This document shows, piece after piece, positions 1 through 8,304 of a DNA stretch of 64,000 bases. Both the position numbers and the translations under genes were made by a program. Position 1 is the stretch's first letter. The number at the start of each line of letters is the position of its first letter. Under the pieces are notes generated by a model that saw only the letters and a program-made list of their open reading frames with translations, had not been told where the DNA came from and did no database searches. The stretch is from assembly GCA_031398055.1 (NCBI GenBank), contig JANNMS010000119.1, positions 1 to 64,000 of the forward strand, written 5' to 3'. This DNA is from M3007 sp031398055 (GTDB taxonomy: Bacteria; Bacteroidota; Bacteroidia; Chitinophagales; Saprospiraceae).

Positions 1-75
1 TTCCGCTTCTAAAACCGCTAAACGGTTTAGAAGTCTGCCAACCAAGTCTGTTAATACGTTTATATCGCTTGACAT
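1..75 (-). CDS. N-terminal fragment of an unidentified protein (runs off left edge)
   Basis: Reading the minus strand from an ATG at 75 gives 25 codons without a stop up to the window edge, beginning MSSDINVLTDLVGRLL. The peptide is leucine-rich and helix-like. It lies 59 nt downstream of the lipoprotein gene on the same strand, consistent with being the next gene of the rimO operon. No family can be recognised from 25 residues. The inverted repeat at 6-33 falls inside this reading frame, so the stretch could instead be a noncoding hairpin. Confidence 0.45.
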   Translation of the reverse strand, partial: MSSDINVLTDLVGRLLNRLAVLEAE

Positions 76-134
76 CTTTTGATACTGTTTTACACTAAAA
101 CAAAATTTTACCCCTAATCGTTGGGGCTAAGTTT

Positions 135-515
135 TTACAAAAAATCAATAAAAAACTGCTCCCCGTTTCTCGAAAAATCTACTTTCAAGTCGGTCTCCGA
201 GTCCGTTTTTGCCGTCCAATCCGATGGATTTTCACCTGAAAATTGAACGGTGATTTTTGAATTTCCCGCAATTTTATAACTGCCCATTTTGGTGGTTTTT
301 GAATTAACTCCGTTCAAATTCGTGGTCAAAATTTGGGTAAAAGCCGTGTCCGTCCCGAAGGTAATTTCATAAAAACTCAAAGCCGTGATGTCTTCGCCAG
401 AAACTTTGACCTGCTCAGAAACCCAAGTTCCGGGCAAAATCGAACCGAGTTCAGCATCTTTTTTGCAAGATGAAAAAAAAGCAAAAAATAGAATCAGGAA
501 AGTGAAATTTTTCAT
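135..515 (-). CDS. Small lipocalin-like lipoprotein
   Basis: A 126-residue lipoprotein. Residues 1-16 are a hydrophobic signal ending in FFSSCKKD, a lipobox in which Cys17 would be lipidated. The following K-K-D is not the S-D-D-type surface signal, so the side of the outer membrane is unclear. After the Cys comes a GTWVSEQV segment followed by alternating beta-strand-like stretches, the pattern of the short lipocalin-like (DUF4923/DUF5004-type) lipoproteins of Bacteroidota. That family assignment is by appearance only. The gene starts 12 nt after the stop of the 528-1124 gene, so the two are probably cotranscribed behind rimO. Ligand and role are unknown. Confidence 0.7.
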   Translation of the reverse strand: MKNFTFLILFFAFFSSCKKDAELGSILPGTWVSEQVKVSGEDITALSFYEITFGTDTAFTQILTTNLNGVNSKTTKMGSYKIAGNSKITVQFSGENPSDWTAKTDSETDLKVDFSRNGEQFFIDFL

Positions 516-527
516 TTGTTCAAAAAA

Positions 528-1124
528 TTAAATTGAGTCAACGATGATTTGTAGAACCCCAAGTAAAAGTGGTAATTCGTTTAAAACATAAACATCAGTG
601 TCGCGGACGACGATTTCATTTTCCATTTTCAGAAACAACCATTCTCTCCCGACGGTCACGCAGCCAAAAATTTTTGAAACTTCCTTTCCTTCATTTTGAT
701 TGAAAATTCTCGCGGCGAACATTTCTGCAACACATTGAGGGATACCTTTTTCAAGATTGTCATTTTTTGCTTCAACCACACAAAAAACTGGCTGTCGGAC
801 AAAAGGTGTTCTTGGGACATTTGAAAATAAAAAATCGCAGAATCCATGCAGCCCACGCAGTTTATCAACATTCAAATTGTGGCCCGAAAAAAATGAAATT
901 TTTTCTACGTTCCGCCGTGCAATTTCAAACAAAACTGGTGCAATGATGAACTCAGATTTTGCTTTTTCGGTAATCAATGCCTGCTTCGTATTGATTTCGA
1001 GAATGGCTTTCAATAATTCCGTTGGTTCGAGCGGCGGCACATCGTTGAAAATTTTTTCCAGCCGAACTTCCAAACCCAAATCTTTCAAATCTGAATATTG
1101 GTATGCAGAATATGACTTTGGCAT
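528..1124 (-). CDS. PD-(D/E)XK nuclease-like hypothetical protein
   Basis: 198 residues. The middle reads CDFLFS...FCVVEAKNDN: an Asp on one strand followed by E-A-K on the next, which is the D...ExK metal-binding arrangement of the PD-(D/E)XK superfamily. It is preceded by a GHNLNVDKLRGLHGFCD segment that could carry further active-site residues. Proteins of this size and layout are annotated as hypothetical in Bacteroidota and Cyanobacteria (established knowledge, from memory). No DNA-binding domain or methylase partner lies nearby, so a restriction role is not supported. It sits 33 nt behind rimO and 12 nt before the lipoprotein gene, as the middle gene of a likely three-gene unit. Confidence 0.65.
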   Translation of the reverse strand: MPKSYSAYQYSDLKDLGLEVRLEKIFNDVPPLEPTELLKAILEINTKQALITEKAKSEFIIAPVLFEIARRNVEKISFFSGHNLNVDKLRGLHGFCDFLFSNVPRTPFVRQPVFCVVEAKNDNLEKGIPQCVAEMFAARIFNQNEGKEVSKIFGCVTVGREWLFLKMENEIVVRDTDVYVLNELPLLLGVLQIIVDSI

Positions 1125-1157
1125 TTTTTTTATTTTTTTTAAAATGAAAAATAAGGT

Positions 1158-2468
1158 TCAAACCACTTCCCCAAACAAATCAAACGCCTCGACTTCATTG
1201 ATTTTCACGTTCGCAAAATCGCCCAACCGAACGTAATTATTTTTCACCGGCACTAAAACTTCGTTGTCCACATCCGGCGAGTCAAATTCGGTGCGACCGA
1301 TGTAAAATTGCCCTTCTTTTCGGTCGAACAAAGTTTTGAAGGTTTGGCCGATTTTCGCTTCATTTTTTGTCAAAGAAATGTCCTGTTGAATTTCCATCAG
1401 CCGCCCGGCGCGTTCGGCTTTGATTTCGGCGGGCACATCGTCCTCAAAATCGTAGGCTCGCGTACTTTCTTCGTGCGAATATTGAAAAACACCGAGCCGC
1501 TCGAACTGCATTTTTTCCACAAAATCGCAGAGTTCGTCAAAATCAGCGTCCGTTTCGCCGGGGTGACCGACCAAAAAAGTGGTTCGCAGCGCGATGCCCG
1601 GAATTTTTTCACGAATTTTTTGAATCAAATCTTCGGTTTCGCTGCGCGTGATTTGGCGGCGCATTTTTTCCAAAACACTGTCCGAAACGTGCTGCAACGG
1701 CATGTCCAAATAATTGCAAATTTTGGGCTGCGCGGCCATCGCGTCAATGATTTCCAGCGGAAATTTGGATGGATAAGCATAATGCAATCGAATCCATTCG
1801 ATGCCTTCGACCGCTGAAAGAGCGTCCAAAAGGCGCGGCAATTCCCTGTTTTTGTACAAATCGAGGCCGTAATAAGTCAGTTCTTGGGCAATCAACATTA
1901 ATTCTTTCACCCCGCGCCGCGCGAGATTTTTGGCCTCCAAAACCAGTTCCTCGATTGGTCGGCTGACGTGTTTTCCCCGCATCAACGGAATCGCGCAAAA
2001 CGAGCAAGTCCGATTGCAGCCCTCCGAAATTTTCAAATAAGCGTAGTGGGGCAGGGTAGTGATTTGCCGCTCGCCGAGCAGTTCGATTTTGTAATCGGCG
2101 TTCATTTTTGCGAGCAGCGCGGGCAGTTCGAGCGTCCCAAACCAAGCATCAACTTCCGGGATTTCGAGTGCCAAATCGTCGCGATAACGCTGCGACAAAC
2201 ATCCGGTAACGTACAATTTTTCAATATCTCCCGCTTGCTTCGCTTTTGAATACCTAATAATAGTATCAATACTTTCTTGTTTTGCCAAATCAATGAAACC
2301 ACAAGTGTTCACGATAATCACGTTGGCATTGCCTTTTTCGGCTTCGTGGGTCACGTCAAAATCGTTGCCCCGGAGTTGGGTCAACAGGTTTTCGCTGTCC
2401 ACCAAATTTTTGGAACAGCCGAGGGTGACGATATTTACTTTTTCTTTGCGTAAACTTTTAGTCTTCAA
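1158..2468 (-). CDS. rimO: Ribosomal protein S12 (Asp88) methylthiotransferase RimO
   Basis: A radical-SAM enzyme that adds a methylthio group to the conserved Asp of ribosomal protein S12. The N-terminal methylthiotransferase domain has its three cluster cysteines in LGCSKN, NTCGF and TGCLS. The radical-SAM motif CNRTCSFC (CxxxCxxC) follows at about residue 145, then FxVGxPGE-type strands and a C-terminal TRAM domain with EFDSPDVDNEV. The GRTEFDSPD segment and overall length fit RimO rather than MiaB. I chose the TTG at 2468, giving MKTKSLRKEKVNIV, because Bacteroidota RimO proteins begin with this sort of MRTKSLKK stretch. An upstream in-frame TTG at 2501 would add 11 residues that do not resemble the family. 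Confidence 0.95.
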   Translation of the reverse strand: MKTKSLRKEKVNIVTLGCSKNLVDSENLLTQLRGNDFDVTHEAEKGNANVIIVNTCGFIDLAKQESIDTIIRYSKAKQAGDIEKLYVTGCLSQRYRDDLALEIPEVDAWFGTLELPALLAKMNADYKIELLGERQITTLPHYAYLKISEGCNRTCSFCAIPLMRGKHVSRPIEELVLEAKNLARRGVKELMLIAQELTYYGLDLYKNRELPRLLDALSAVEGIEWIRLHYAYPSKFPLEIIDAMAAQPKICNYLDMPLQHVSDSVLEKMRRQITRSETEDLIQKIREKIPGIALRTTFLVGHPGETDADFDELCDFVEKMQFERLGVFQYSHEESTRAYDFEDDVPAEIKAERAGRLMEIQQDISLTKNEAKIGQTFKTLFDRKEGQFYIGRTEFDSPDVDNEVLVPVKNNYVRLGDFANVKINEVEAFDLFGEVV

Positions 2469-2630
2469 TTTTTGAAAAATTAGGCCGCAAATATCTTTCA
2501 ATTTCCGGCAACATTTTTGAATTGGGCTACATTTGACCCGAATTTCGGCAATTCAGAAAAAGCATTTTTAAAAAAAAAGTCTTTTTTTCAAGAATGATAC
2601 TGGACGAAAAACCGCCCACTGCAAAAAAAA

Positions 2631-3179
2631 ATGACTCAACACGAATACATAAATCACCTCGAAGTTCAAATCCGAGACTTGCTCGAAATGGCTCGCGCAG
2701 AGTTTTCGCCGCTCGATTCATCGTTTTTTCACCGCCGAACCGCGCCCGAAAAATGGTCGGCGCAGGAATGTTTCGCACATTTGAACAGCCAGATGGAAAA
2801 GTATTTTCCAAAAATTGAACGGGCAATTCATTTGGGAAAAGCAAGGCAATGGCAACCAACGGAAACGGTCGAACACTCGTGGCCGGGCAATTCGATGCTC
2901 CGCCGAGTGACTTTGACCGAGCCGATTCGCATCAAAAAAGCAAAGAAAAAGTACAATTATTTAGGCCGGACAGGTCGCCGCGACGAGTACAAATCGTTTT
3001 TGATAAACCTCGAAATTTTGCTCCGGCTGCTCCGCCAATCTCGTGCGATTGACATCAATCGGCCACGAATCCCAGCGGAAGGTTGGCTGTTTTTCAAGTT
3101 TAGAATGGGTGAATTGTTCGAGATTTTTGTCCGCCACGCCGAGCGGCACATCGTTCAGGCGAAATCGGCGATTCAGTAA
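2631..3179 (+). CDS. DinB-like superfamily protein
   Basis: 182 residues, mostly helical. The segment FHRRTAPEKWSAQECFAHLN carries the W-S-x-x-E-x-x-x-H-L pattern of the first DinB metal-binding helix. A second histidine pair occurs near the C-terminus in FVRHAERHIVQ. DinB/YfiT four-helix bundles bind a divalent metal through three histidines and often act as thiol-dependent transferases or have no known role. An ATG start is used after an A-rich stretch. The gene is divergent from rimO, with about 160 nt between the two starts. Its substrate is not predictable. Confidence 0.8.
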   Translation: MTQHEYINHLEVQIRDLLEMARAEFSPLDSSFFHRRTAPEKWSAQECFAHLNSQMEKYFPKIERAIHLGKARQWQPTETVEHSWPGNSMLRRVTLTEPIRIKKAKKKYNYLGRTGRRDEYKSFLINLEILLRLLRQSRAIDINRPRIPAEGWLFFKFRMGELFEIFVRHAERHIVQAKSAIQ

Positions 3180-3182
3180 TGG

Positions 3183-3281
3183 TTACTGGAAATTAGTTAT
3201 TAGTTATTGGTTATTTGTCAGTCAAACCATTGATTTTCAGGAATTTAGGCCAACAAATAACAAATAACAAATTTCCAGTAA
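3183..3281. repeat. Interrupted inverted repeat (TTACTGGAAATT arms)
   Basis: A perfect 12-bp pair, ttactggaaatt at 3183-3194 and aatttccagtaa at 3270-3281, continues inward as imperfect ttagttatt/aataac repeats. The words ggttattgg and ggaaatta recur in the inverted repeat at 16508-16562, suggesting a dispersed family. It lies just downstream of the DinB-like stop, in the 387-nt gene-free interval 3180-3566, which also holds a terminator and a candidate promoter. Confidence 0.6.
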
Positions 3282-3289
3282 ACTACTTG

Positions 3290-3332
3290 AAAGGGGTAAA
3301 TTTTCTCAGTGAGTTGAGGAATTTACCCCTTT
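3290..3332 (+). terminator. Strong hairpin terminator
   Basis: Arms aaaggggtaaatt (3290-3302) and aatttaccccttt (3320-3332) pair perfectly. The loop contains a further ctca/tgag pairing (3305-3308 with 3315-3318), and the right arm ends in a T run. It would end plus-strand transcription from the DinB-like gene ahead of the next gene's promoter. Confidence 0.65.
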
Positions 3333-3344
3333 TCATTTCATTTT

Positions 3345-3377
3345 TTTGTCCTTTTTAAATTCTTCCACTTACTTTTG
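3345..3377 (+). promoter_or_regulatory. Candidate Bacteroidota promoter (TTTG / TACTTTTG)
   Basis: TTTG at 3345-3348 and TACTTTTG at 3370-3377 match the Bacteroidota -33 (TTTG) and -7 (TAnnTTTG) elements, with a 21-nt spacer against the usual 19 or so. It would give a leader of about 180 nt before the ATG at 3567. No other element of comparable quality is visible in the interval. Confidence 0.4.
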
Positions 3378-3566
3378 TGGCATTCCCGCTGTTCAAAGTA
3401 GTAGTCTCTCCTTTTAAAATAAGTTCGACGGCATTTCAGTTAATTGGAATGTGAATTGGCTTTTGGCTGTTGTTTTTTTGTTTGAAAATTAGTACAAACG
3501 TAACAACTGTCAACGTCTCCCGTCCAACATCCAAGTATTATTTCTAACTTATTAAACCAGTCTATC

Positions 3567-6527
3567 ATGGCCAAACTGAGCCGTTTTGGGTTTTCTATCC
3601 TTGCATTTTTGTTTGCAATCAGTCCCGTTTTTTCACAATTTGATGTGGAAGATGACCTTCGTCGGGCAGACAAACAATTTGATCTTTATGCCTACAATTT
3701 AGCCCTCCAATCCTATCAATCTGCTTTTGAAAAAGCACCTAACAATTCTCACGCTATGACTCGGATGGCGGATTGTTTGTTTCAACTGAACCGCCCGGCA
3801 GATGCCTTAACATGGTACGACCGCGCCACGAACACCGATGACAGCAAACCAGACGTGCTTTTAAATTACGGAAAAGCATTGATGGCGACTGGAAATTACC
3901 CGGCAGCCAAAAAATGGTTCCTGTTTTATGCTCAGCATAATCAAAAAGTAGGGCAACATTTTTCAGAAATGTGCGAATATGCACTTGAAAATCTCGGAAA
4001 AGAGGCACTTTACACCGCCACCGACGAGCCGATGAACTCGACGGCAAGCGATTTTGGCGCGGCATTTTTGAATGGAAAAGTGGTTTTCAATTCCGCCCGC
4101 ACCGATTTGGCGAAGCGTTCGAAAGGTGGCACGACGAACGATTGGGCAGGCACGGCCTACAATCAATTGTTGTTGACGCAGGCAGATCCGAAAGGTTTTT
4201 TGCAAAAACCGGCCTTTTTAAAAGGCGATTTGGCCAATAATTTTAACGAAGGCCCGGTCAGTTTTTCGCCCGACGGTCGGCGCGTGGCTTTTTGCAAAAA
4301 CAATTTTGTGGACGGCACGCGGCAAATTGCCAACTCCGGTTTGAACATGAATTTGTTCATCGCCGATGTCCAATCGAATGGCGAATGGTCAAACCAAAAA
4401 GCATTTTCCTATAATTCGAGCGAGTATTCAAATGGCTATCCGTGCTGGACAGCAGACGGAAAAACGCTGTTTTTCGCATCAAATCAGCCCGGCGGCGAAG
4501 GTGGCTGGGATTTGTATTTTTCAAATTGGACGGGAAAAAGTTGGTCGAAACCCCAAAATTTAGGCGACAAAATCAACACGGCAGGCAATGAAATCACCCC
4601 GTTTTTGGCCGGGAACAATTTGTTTTTTTCCTCGGATTGGCAACTTGGTTTTGGCGGGATGGACGTTTTCCGCGCAGAATTGGTCGAAGGTTCGTGGGAA
4701 AAAATCTTTCACCTCGGCCCCGGCATCAACTCGCCCCGCGATGATTACGGTTTTATTTTTGACAGCGAAGACAATGTTGGATACCTCACTTCCAACCGTT
4801 CGGGCGGCAAAGGCAACGAGGATATTTGGAAAATAACGAAGCGAACGGATGATTTTGAAATCGTGGTTTTGGATGGTTCCAAAAAGCCGATCGAAGGTGC
4901 CACGATAGATTTTGCGGAATGCGGCGGCAAGGATTTTTTGACAAATGCGGCCGGAAAGTATTCATTTTCAGTGAGTTACGGCAAAGCGGACTGCGGGGCA
5001 ACGGTGAAAAAAGCAGGTTTCCGTCCCGGCGAAATTGATATAAAATCGGACGGTTCGAAATTGATAACATTGATTTTGGAGCCCGATGGTTTTGGAAAAT
5101 TCATCGGCCAAGTTTTGGATTACCAAACCAAAACACCGCTCACCGATGTCGAAGTTCGCGCCCTGCCGATGCCAAAAGGTGCTGTTGTCGAAGCCACGAC
5201 CGGGAAAGATGGCAGTTATAATTTGAATCTCGAAGCCAAAAAAACCTACAAAATTTCTTTTTCAAAAGAGGGTTTTGCCGATTCGATGATTTCGTTGGAA
5301 ACCGGAAATGTGAAAGCGACCAACGATGTTTCGGCGATTTATTTGCAAAACCAGATTTCAAATATGACTGCCGGGACCGAAAAATCACCCGCTCCGTTAG
5401 AATTTAGCACGAAATCAGAACCGACGAAAAAAGAACCAGTCGTTGAAAAAGAGAAAACTGCGGCCACCGAAAAATTGAAAACCGAACCCGCAAAAACGGT
5501 TGAAAAACCCGCTGAAAAGACGGCCAAAAAAGCAGCCGACAATCCAGTGATGTCCGAATTGAAAACCGCCCCGTCAAAAACGGTAAATGGATTTGCAGTT
5601 CAAATTGCCTCATTTCCGGGCAATGTTTCAGCCGAAAAACTTTCGCGGTACGACAAAATGCGGCCTTTCGGAAATATTTACACCCGCAGCGGCGGCAAAG
5701 CGAGCAAGGTTCGGGTCGGTGTTTTTTCGACAAGAGAAGAAGCGTTGGCCGTTCAGAAAAAAGCCGTTTCGCTAAATTTTAAAGGAGCTTTTGTGATGGC
5801 TGAAAAAAATATTGAGCAAAGCCTCGTTTTCAGTGCTCCAAAAACGGAGGCGAAAACTGAAACAAAACCAGTTCCTGCCAGTATTTCGACGGTCACTCCG
5901 GCAGCCAAACCTGCGCAAGCCGAGGCAAATTTGCCCAAAAAACCAGTGCGTTTTGCCATCCAATTGGCATCGCTTGCCAACGACCAAACCGTAAATCTGG
6001 CGACGTACATGAAAATTACCGACCTCGGAAATGTCTACACCCGTTCGGAAAACGACATGACGAAAATCAGATTGGGTGTTTGGGAAAATGCCGACGATGC
6101 TAAAAAGTCTCAGGAAGCGGTTGCAAAACGCGGTTTTAAAGATGCCGTTGTCGTGATTGAAACGTCCACGGCGTCCACTGAGAAGTTTTTGGTAAAAACT
6201 CAGCCAGCAAAAACGACTGCCGTAACTTCACCAAAAGGCATCACAAAACCTGTTGAAAGTTCGACAAAATTGGCACCGCCTGTTTCAAATTATAAAGTTC
6301 GCGTGGCCACTTTTATTGGAAAAGAAGATTTTGATGATGCATCTGTGAATGGTGTGAAAGGCAGCATCGAACGTAAAAAAGAGGGCAAGAAAACCATCAT
6401 TTTGCTTTCAGGTTATTCGGATTTTGCTTCAGCAACGCAGGCGAAAAATTTGGTACAAACCGTCGGATACCGCGATGCTTTTGTGGTAATTGATGAAAAA
6501 GGAAAATTAAAAAAAGCAACTGAATAA
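3567..6527 (+). CDS. PorE-like TPR / PD40 beta-propeller / CarboxypepD_reg protein with three C-terminal SPOR domains
   Basis: 986 residues. A signal peptide (about 1-23, ending SPVFSQ) is followed by TPR-like repeats (about 30-130), a PD40 beta-propeller (about 155-425, with repeated SPDGRRVAF, TADGKTLFFAS and FFSSD blades), two carboxypeptidase-regulatory folds (about 430-505 and 508-590), and a Lys/Glu/Thr-rich linker (about 595-670). Three SPOR-like repeats begin near 673 (FAVQIASF), 794 (FAIQLASL) and 908 (YKVRVATF). The order TPR, propeller, CarboxypepD_reg matches type IX secretion protein PorE, which ends in a peptidoglycan-binding OmpA domain. Here SPOR domains, which bind denuded peptidoglycan glycan strands, take that place. 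I infer a periplasmic or outer-membrane-associated protein tethered to peptidoglycan. A secretion or division role is unproven. It stands alone between its own promoter and a convergent terminator. Confidence 0.85.
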   Translation: MAKLSRFGFSILAFLFAISPVFSQFDVEDDLRRADKQFDLYAYNLALQSYQSAFEKAPNNSHAMTRMADCLFQLNRPADALTWYDRATNTDDSKPDVLLNYGKALMATGNYPAAKKWFLFYAQHNQKVGQHFSEMCEYALENLGKEALYTATDEPMNSTASDFGAAFLNGKVVFNSARTDLAKRSKGGTTNDWAGTAYNQLLLTQADPKGFLQKPAFLKGDLANNFNEGPVSFSPDGRRVAFCKNNFVDGTRQIANSGLNMNLFIADVQSNGEWSNQKAFSYNSSEYSNGYPCWTADGKTLFFASNQPGGEGGWDLYFSNWTGKSWSKPQNLGDKINTAGNEITPFLAGNNLFFSSDWQLGFGGMDVFRAELVEGSWEKIFHLGPGINSPRDDYGFIFDSEDNVGYLTSNRSGGKGNEDIWKITKRTDDFEIVVLDGSKKPIEGATIDFAECGGKDFLTNAAGKYSFSVSYGKADCGATVKKAGFRPGEIDIKSDGSKLITLILEPDGFGKFIGQVLDYQTKTPLTDVEVRALPMPKGAVVEATTGKDGSYNLNLEAKKTYKISFSKEGFADSMISLETGNVKATNDVSAIYLQNQISNMTAGTEKSPAPLEFSTKSEPTKKEPVVEKEKTAATEKLKTEPAKTVEKPAEKTAKKAADNPVMSELKTAPSKTVNGFAVQIASFPGNVSAEKLSRYDKMRPFGNIYTRSGGKASKVRVGVFSTREEALAVQKKAVSLNFKGAFVMAEKNIEQSLVFSAPKTEAKTETKPVPASISTVTPAAKPAQAEANLPKKPVRFAIQLASLANDQTVNLATYMKITDLGNVYTRSENDMTKIRLGVWENADDAKKSQEAVAKRGFKDAVVVIETSTASTEKFLVKTQPAKTTAVTSPKGITKPVESSTKLAPPVSNYKVRVATFIGKEDFDDASVNGVKGSIERKKEGKKTIILLSGYSDFASATQAKNLVQTVGYRDAFVVIDEKGKLKKATE

Positions 6528-6565
6528 ATTTATTTCGACCCACACACCGCGGAACTATTTCCACG

Positions 6566-6621
6566 CAGCCAAAAAAAATCCCTGCTTCCGAATCTTTCGG
6601 AGCAGGGATTTTTTTTGGCTG
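6566..6621. terminator. Bidirectional rho-independent terminator
   Basis: The arms ATCCCTGCT and AGCAGGGAT with an inner CCGAA/TTCGG pairing form a GC-rich stem flanked by eight A residues on one side and eight T on the other. Outside these, CAGCC pairs with GGCTG. The layout works in both directions and fits its place between the convergent SPOR-protein and CotH genes. Confidence 0.9.
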
Positions 6622-6659
6622 CCTTCGTTGATGGGGTCGAAATAAATTTCGACCTCCAA

Positions 6660-8240
6660 TTATTTTATCTCAAAAAACTCCATCCCCGACCGCTCCGGCG
6701 AAGTCACCGCAGCCTCGTCATTTTCCCCAATCAAATAGTATTGTTTGATTTTTGCCGCCGGAATTCGTACTGAAAAAATGCCATCGGCTGCCGCTGCATC
6801 GCCATTTTGACCATCGTCGTGCATCGAAATTCGGGAAAAAGCAAACGGTTTTCCAACTCGAAAACAAAGGTGTGCAGATTTTGCACCTTCCATTTTTGCA
6901 GTGACCAAACAATCCTCACCGGTAATAACTGCCTGTTTTTCAATGACTTTTGGTGCAACTTTTAACAAAAGCGGATGTCGGGCAAGCCATTTGGCACGGG
7001 CATCCATCAACTGCCGGATGCCAATGATTTTGTCTGGGCCGGACGCCATCGTTTTGTCCAATGCATTTGCAAAATCGGCATCGGTGTAAAGTTTCATCGT
7101 GTCGCGGCGGACGGTGGATTCAACTTGTCGGGTCAAATTTTCAGCGTGTTTGAACAGTTCGCCGTTGGTTAGAAACTCATTAAAAATCGTTTTGTAATGC
7201 GACAGATATACTTTTCGGTACAGCGGATTTTTCAACAAATTTGAAATGAGTGGGCGTTTTTTGTTGTCCAATTCGGCGAGCGGCGAATACAAAATCAACT
7301 GTTCGTCGGTCATTTGCTCAAAACTCATGTCGCGCCGCCAGCCACCAAAAGACATATTGAAATCCCACATAATCGGGTGGCAAACGCCCGTCGTGTCTGC
7401 CCACAAATAGTAATTGTGCGAAAGCGAACCCGTGTAACTGTCCAAATTGACCATGATATTGTTCAAGGCGTGCATCCACAAAGTCTGGTCAACATCCAAA
7501 ACGGACTCTATTTTATCCGGTGTTTTATTCAAAACCTTTATCAAATTCAATAAAGGTGTCCATCCTTTTGGGTCATCCACTTCGTAAAAAGCGGCATAAC
7601 AGCCCGGCGAATCATTCAAATAAGACAAATTGGCATTTTCACCTTTTGGGCAGCCGGTTTGGCTGCGCACTTTTTTCCAATTATCCGGGTCGCATTTTAT
7701 GATGTCTCCATTGACCACGCCAAAATGTTTTCGAAGAAAAACAGTGTCCACACTCTCCGTATTGATGTACAAACCGAAGTATTTTTCATTGATATAAAGG
7801 TTTGAAAAATTGCATTCTGGCGCAGGCATATACTTTCTAACCACTTCGTACATCAACGGGTCGCGGATAAAACTGGGGTCTAAAAAAGCATTGGACAAGC
7901 GAACGGTTGTATAATTTCCAGTAATTTTTTGGCCTTTCTTATACCAGTTCAATTTGATGTTAAAAGGCAGTTTTTTATAAGTCTCTTTACGACTTCTAAA
8001 ATAAGAACTGTTGCCTTTATATCGCACACCAACGCTATCGAAATATTGGCCGTCAACGTGTGCAACACCCAAAAGCCGTGCGTCCGGGTTATTTTTTTTA
8101 ATAGAATCTAATTTGAAATCCCAGTTTTTGTATGGAAGTTCTATCCGAACTTCTCTTATCCCTGTATTTGAATAGAAATTTTGGCTAAAAACAAAATAAG
8201 GAATCAATAAAAACAGGAAATAGAATGGTATAACTTTCAT
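6660..8240 (-). CDS. CotH kinase family protein (distal copy)
   Basis: 526 residues with a signal peptide (about 1-19). CotH proteins are secreted atypical protein kinases. The features seen are GVRYKGNSSY in the N-lobe, LSNAFLDPSFIRDPLMYE, the asparagine region NIMVNLDSYTGSLSHNYYLW, and WDFNMSFGGW carrying the presumed metal-binding Asp. A C-terminal beta domain (about 430-526, ending SGMEFFEIK) follows. It lies 64 nt downstream of a paralogue with the same layout and is probably in its operon. No type IX sorting domain is visible at the C-terminus, so final location is uncertain. The substrate is unknown. Confidence 0.85.
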   Translation of the reverse strand: MKVIPFYFLFLLIPYFVFSQNFYSNTGIREVRIELPYKNWDFKLDSIKKNNPDARLLGVAHVDGQYFDSVGVRYKGNSSYFRSRKETYKKLPFNIKLNWYKKGQKITGNYTTVRLSNAFLDPSFIRDPLMYEVVRKYMPAPECNFSNLYINEKYFGLYINTESVDTVFLRKHFGVVNGDIIKCDPDNWKKVRSQTGCPKGENANLSYLNDSPGCYAAFYEVDDPKGWTPLLNLIKVLNKTPDKIESVLDVDQTLWMHALNNIMVNLDSYTGSLSHNYYLWADTTGVCHPIMWDFNMSFGGWRRDMSFEQMTDEQLILYSPLAELDNKKRPLISNLLKNPLYRKVYLSHYKTIFNEFLTNGELFKHAENLTRQVESTVRRDTMKLYTDADFANALDKTMASGPDKIIGIRQLMDARAKWLARHPLLLKVAPKVIEKQAVITGEDCLVTAKMEGAKSAHLCFRVGKPFAFSRISMHDDGQNGDAAAADGIFSVRIPAAKIKQYYLIGENDEAAVTSPERSGMEFFEIK

Positions 8241-8304
8241 TGAATTTTTATTACTTTTTGTATAAATTCTGGTTAAATACTAATCTCTAAACTCTAATCT
8301 TTAA

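Noticed and set aside
6..33. Hairpin at the window start as a terminator
   Set aside because: It has a bulged stem and no T run, and it lies inside an open frame, so terminator function cannot be supported.
757..1236. 159-codon plus-strand open frame over the PD-(D/E)XK-like gene and the rimO end
   Set aside because: It is the antisense of two better-supported genes, with a low-complexity, Ser/Phe/Lys-rich product.
1308..1817. 169-codon plus-strand open frame inside rimO
   Set aside because: It is antisense to conserved RimO coding sequence and has no domain.
2469..2501. Longer RimO start at TTG 2501
   Set aside because: The TTG at 2468 matches the conserved MRTKSLKK-like start of the family.
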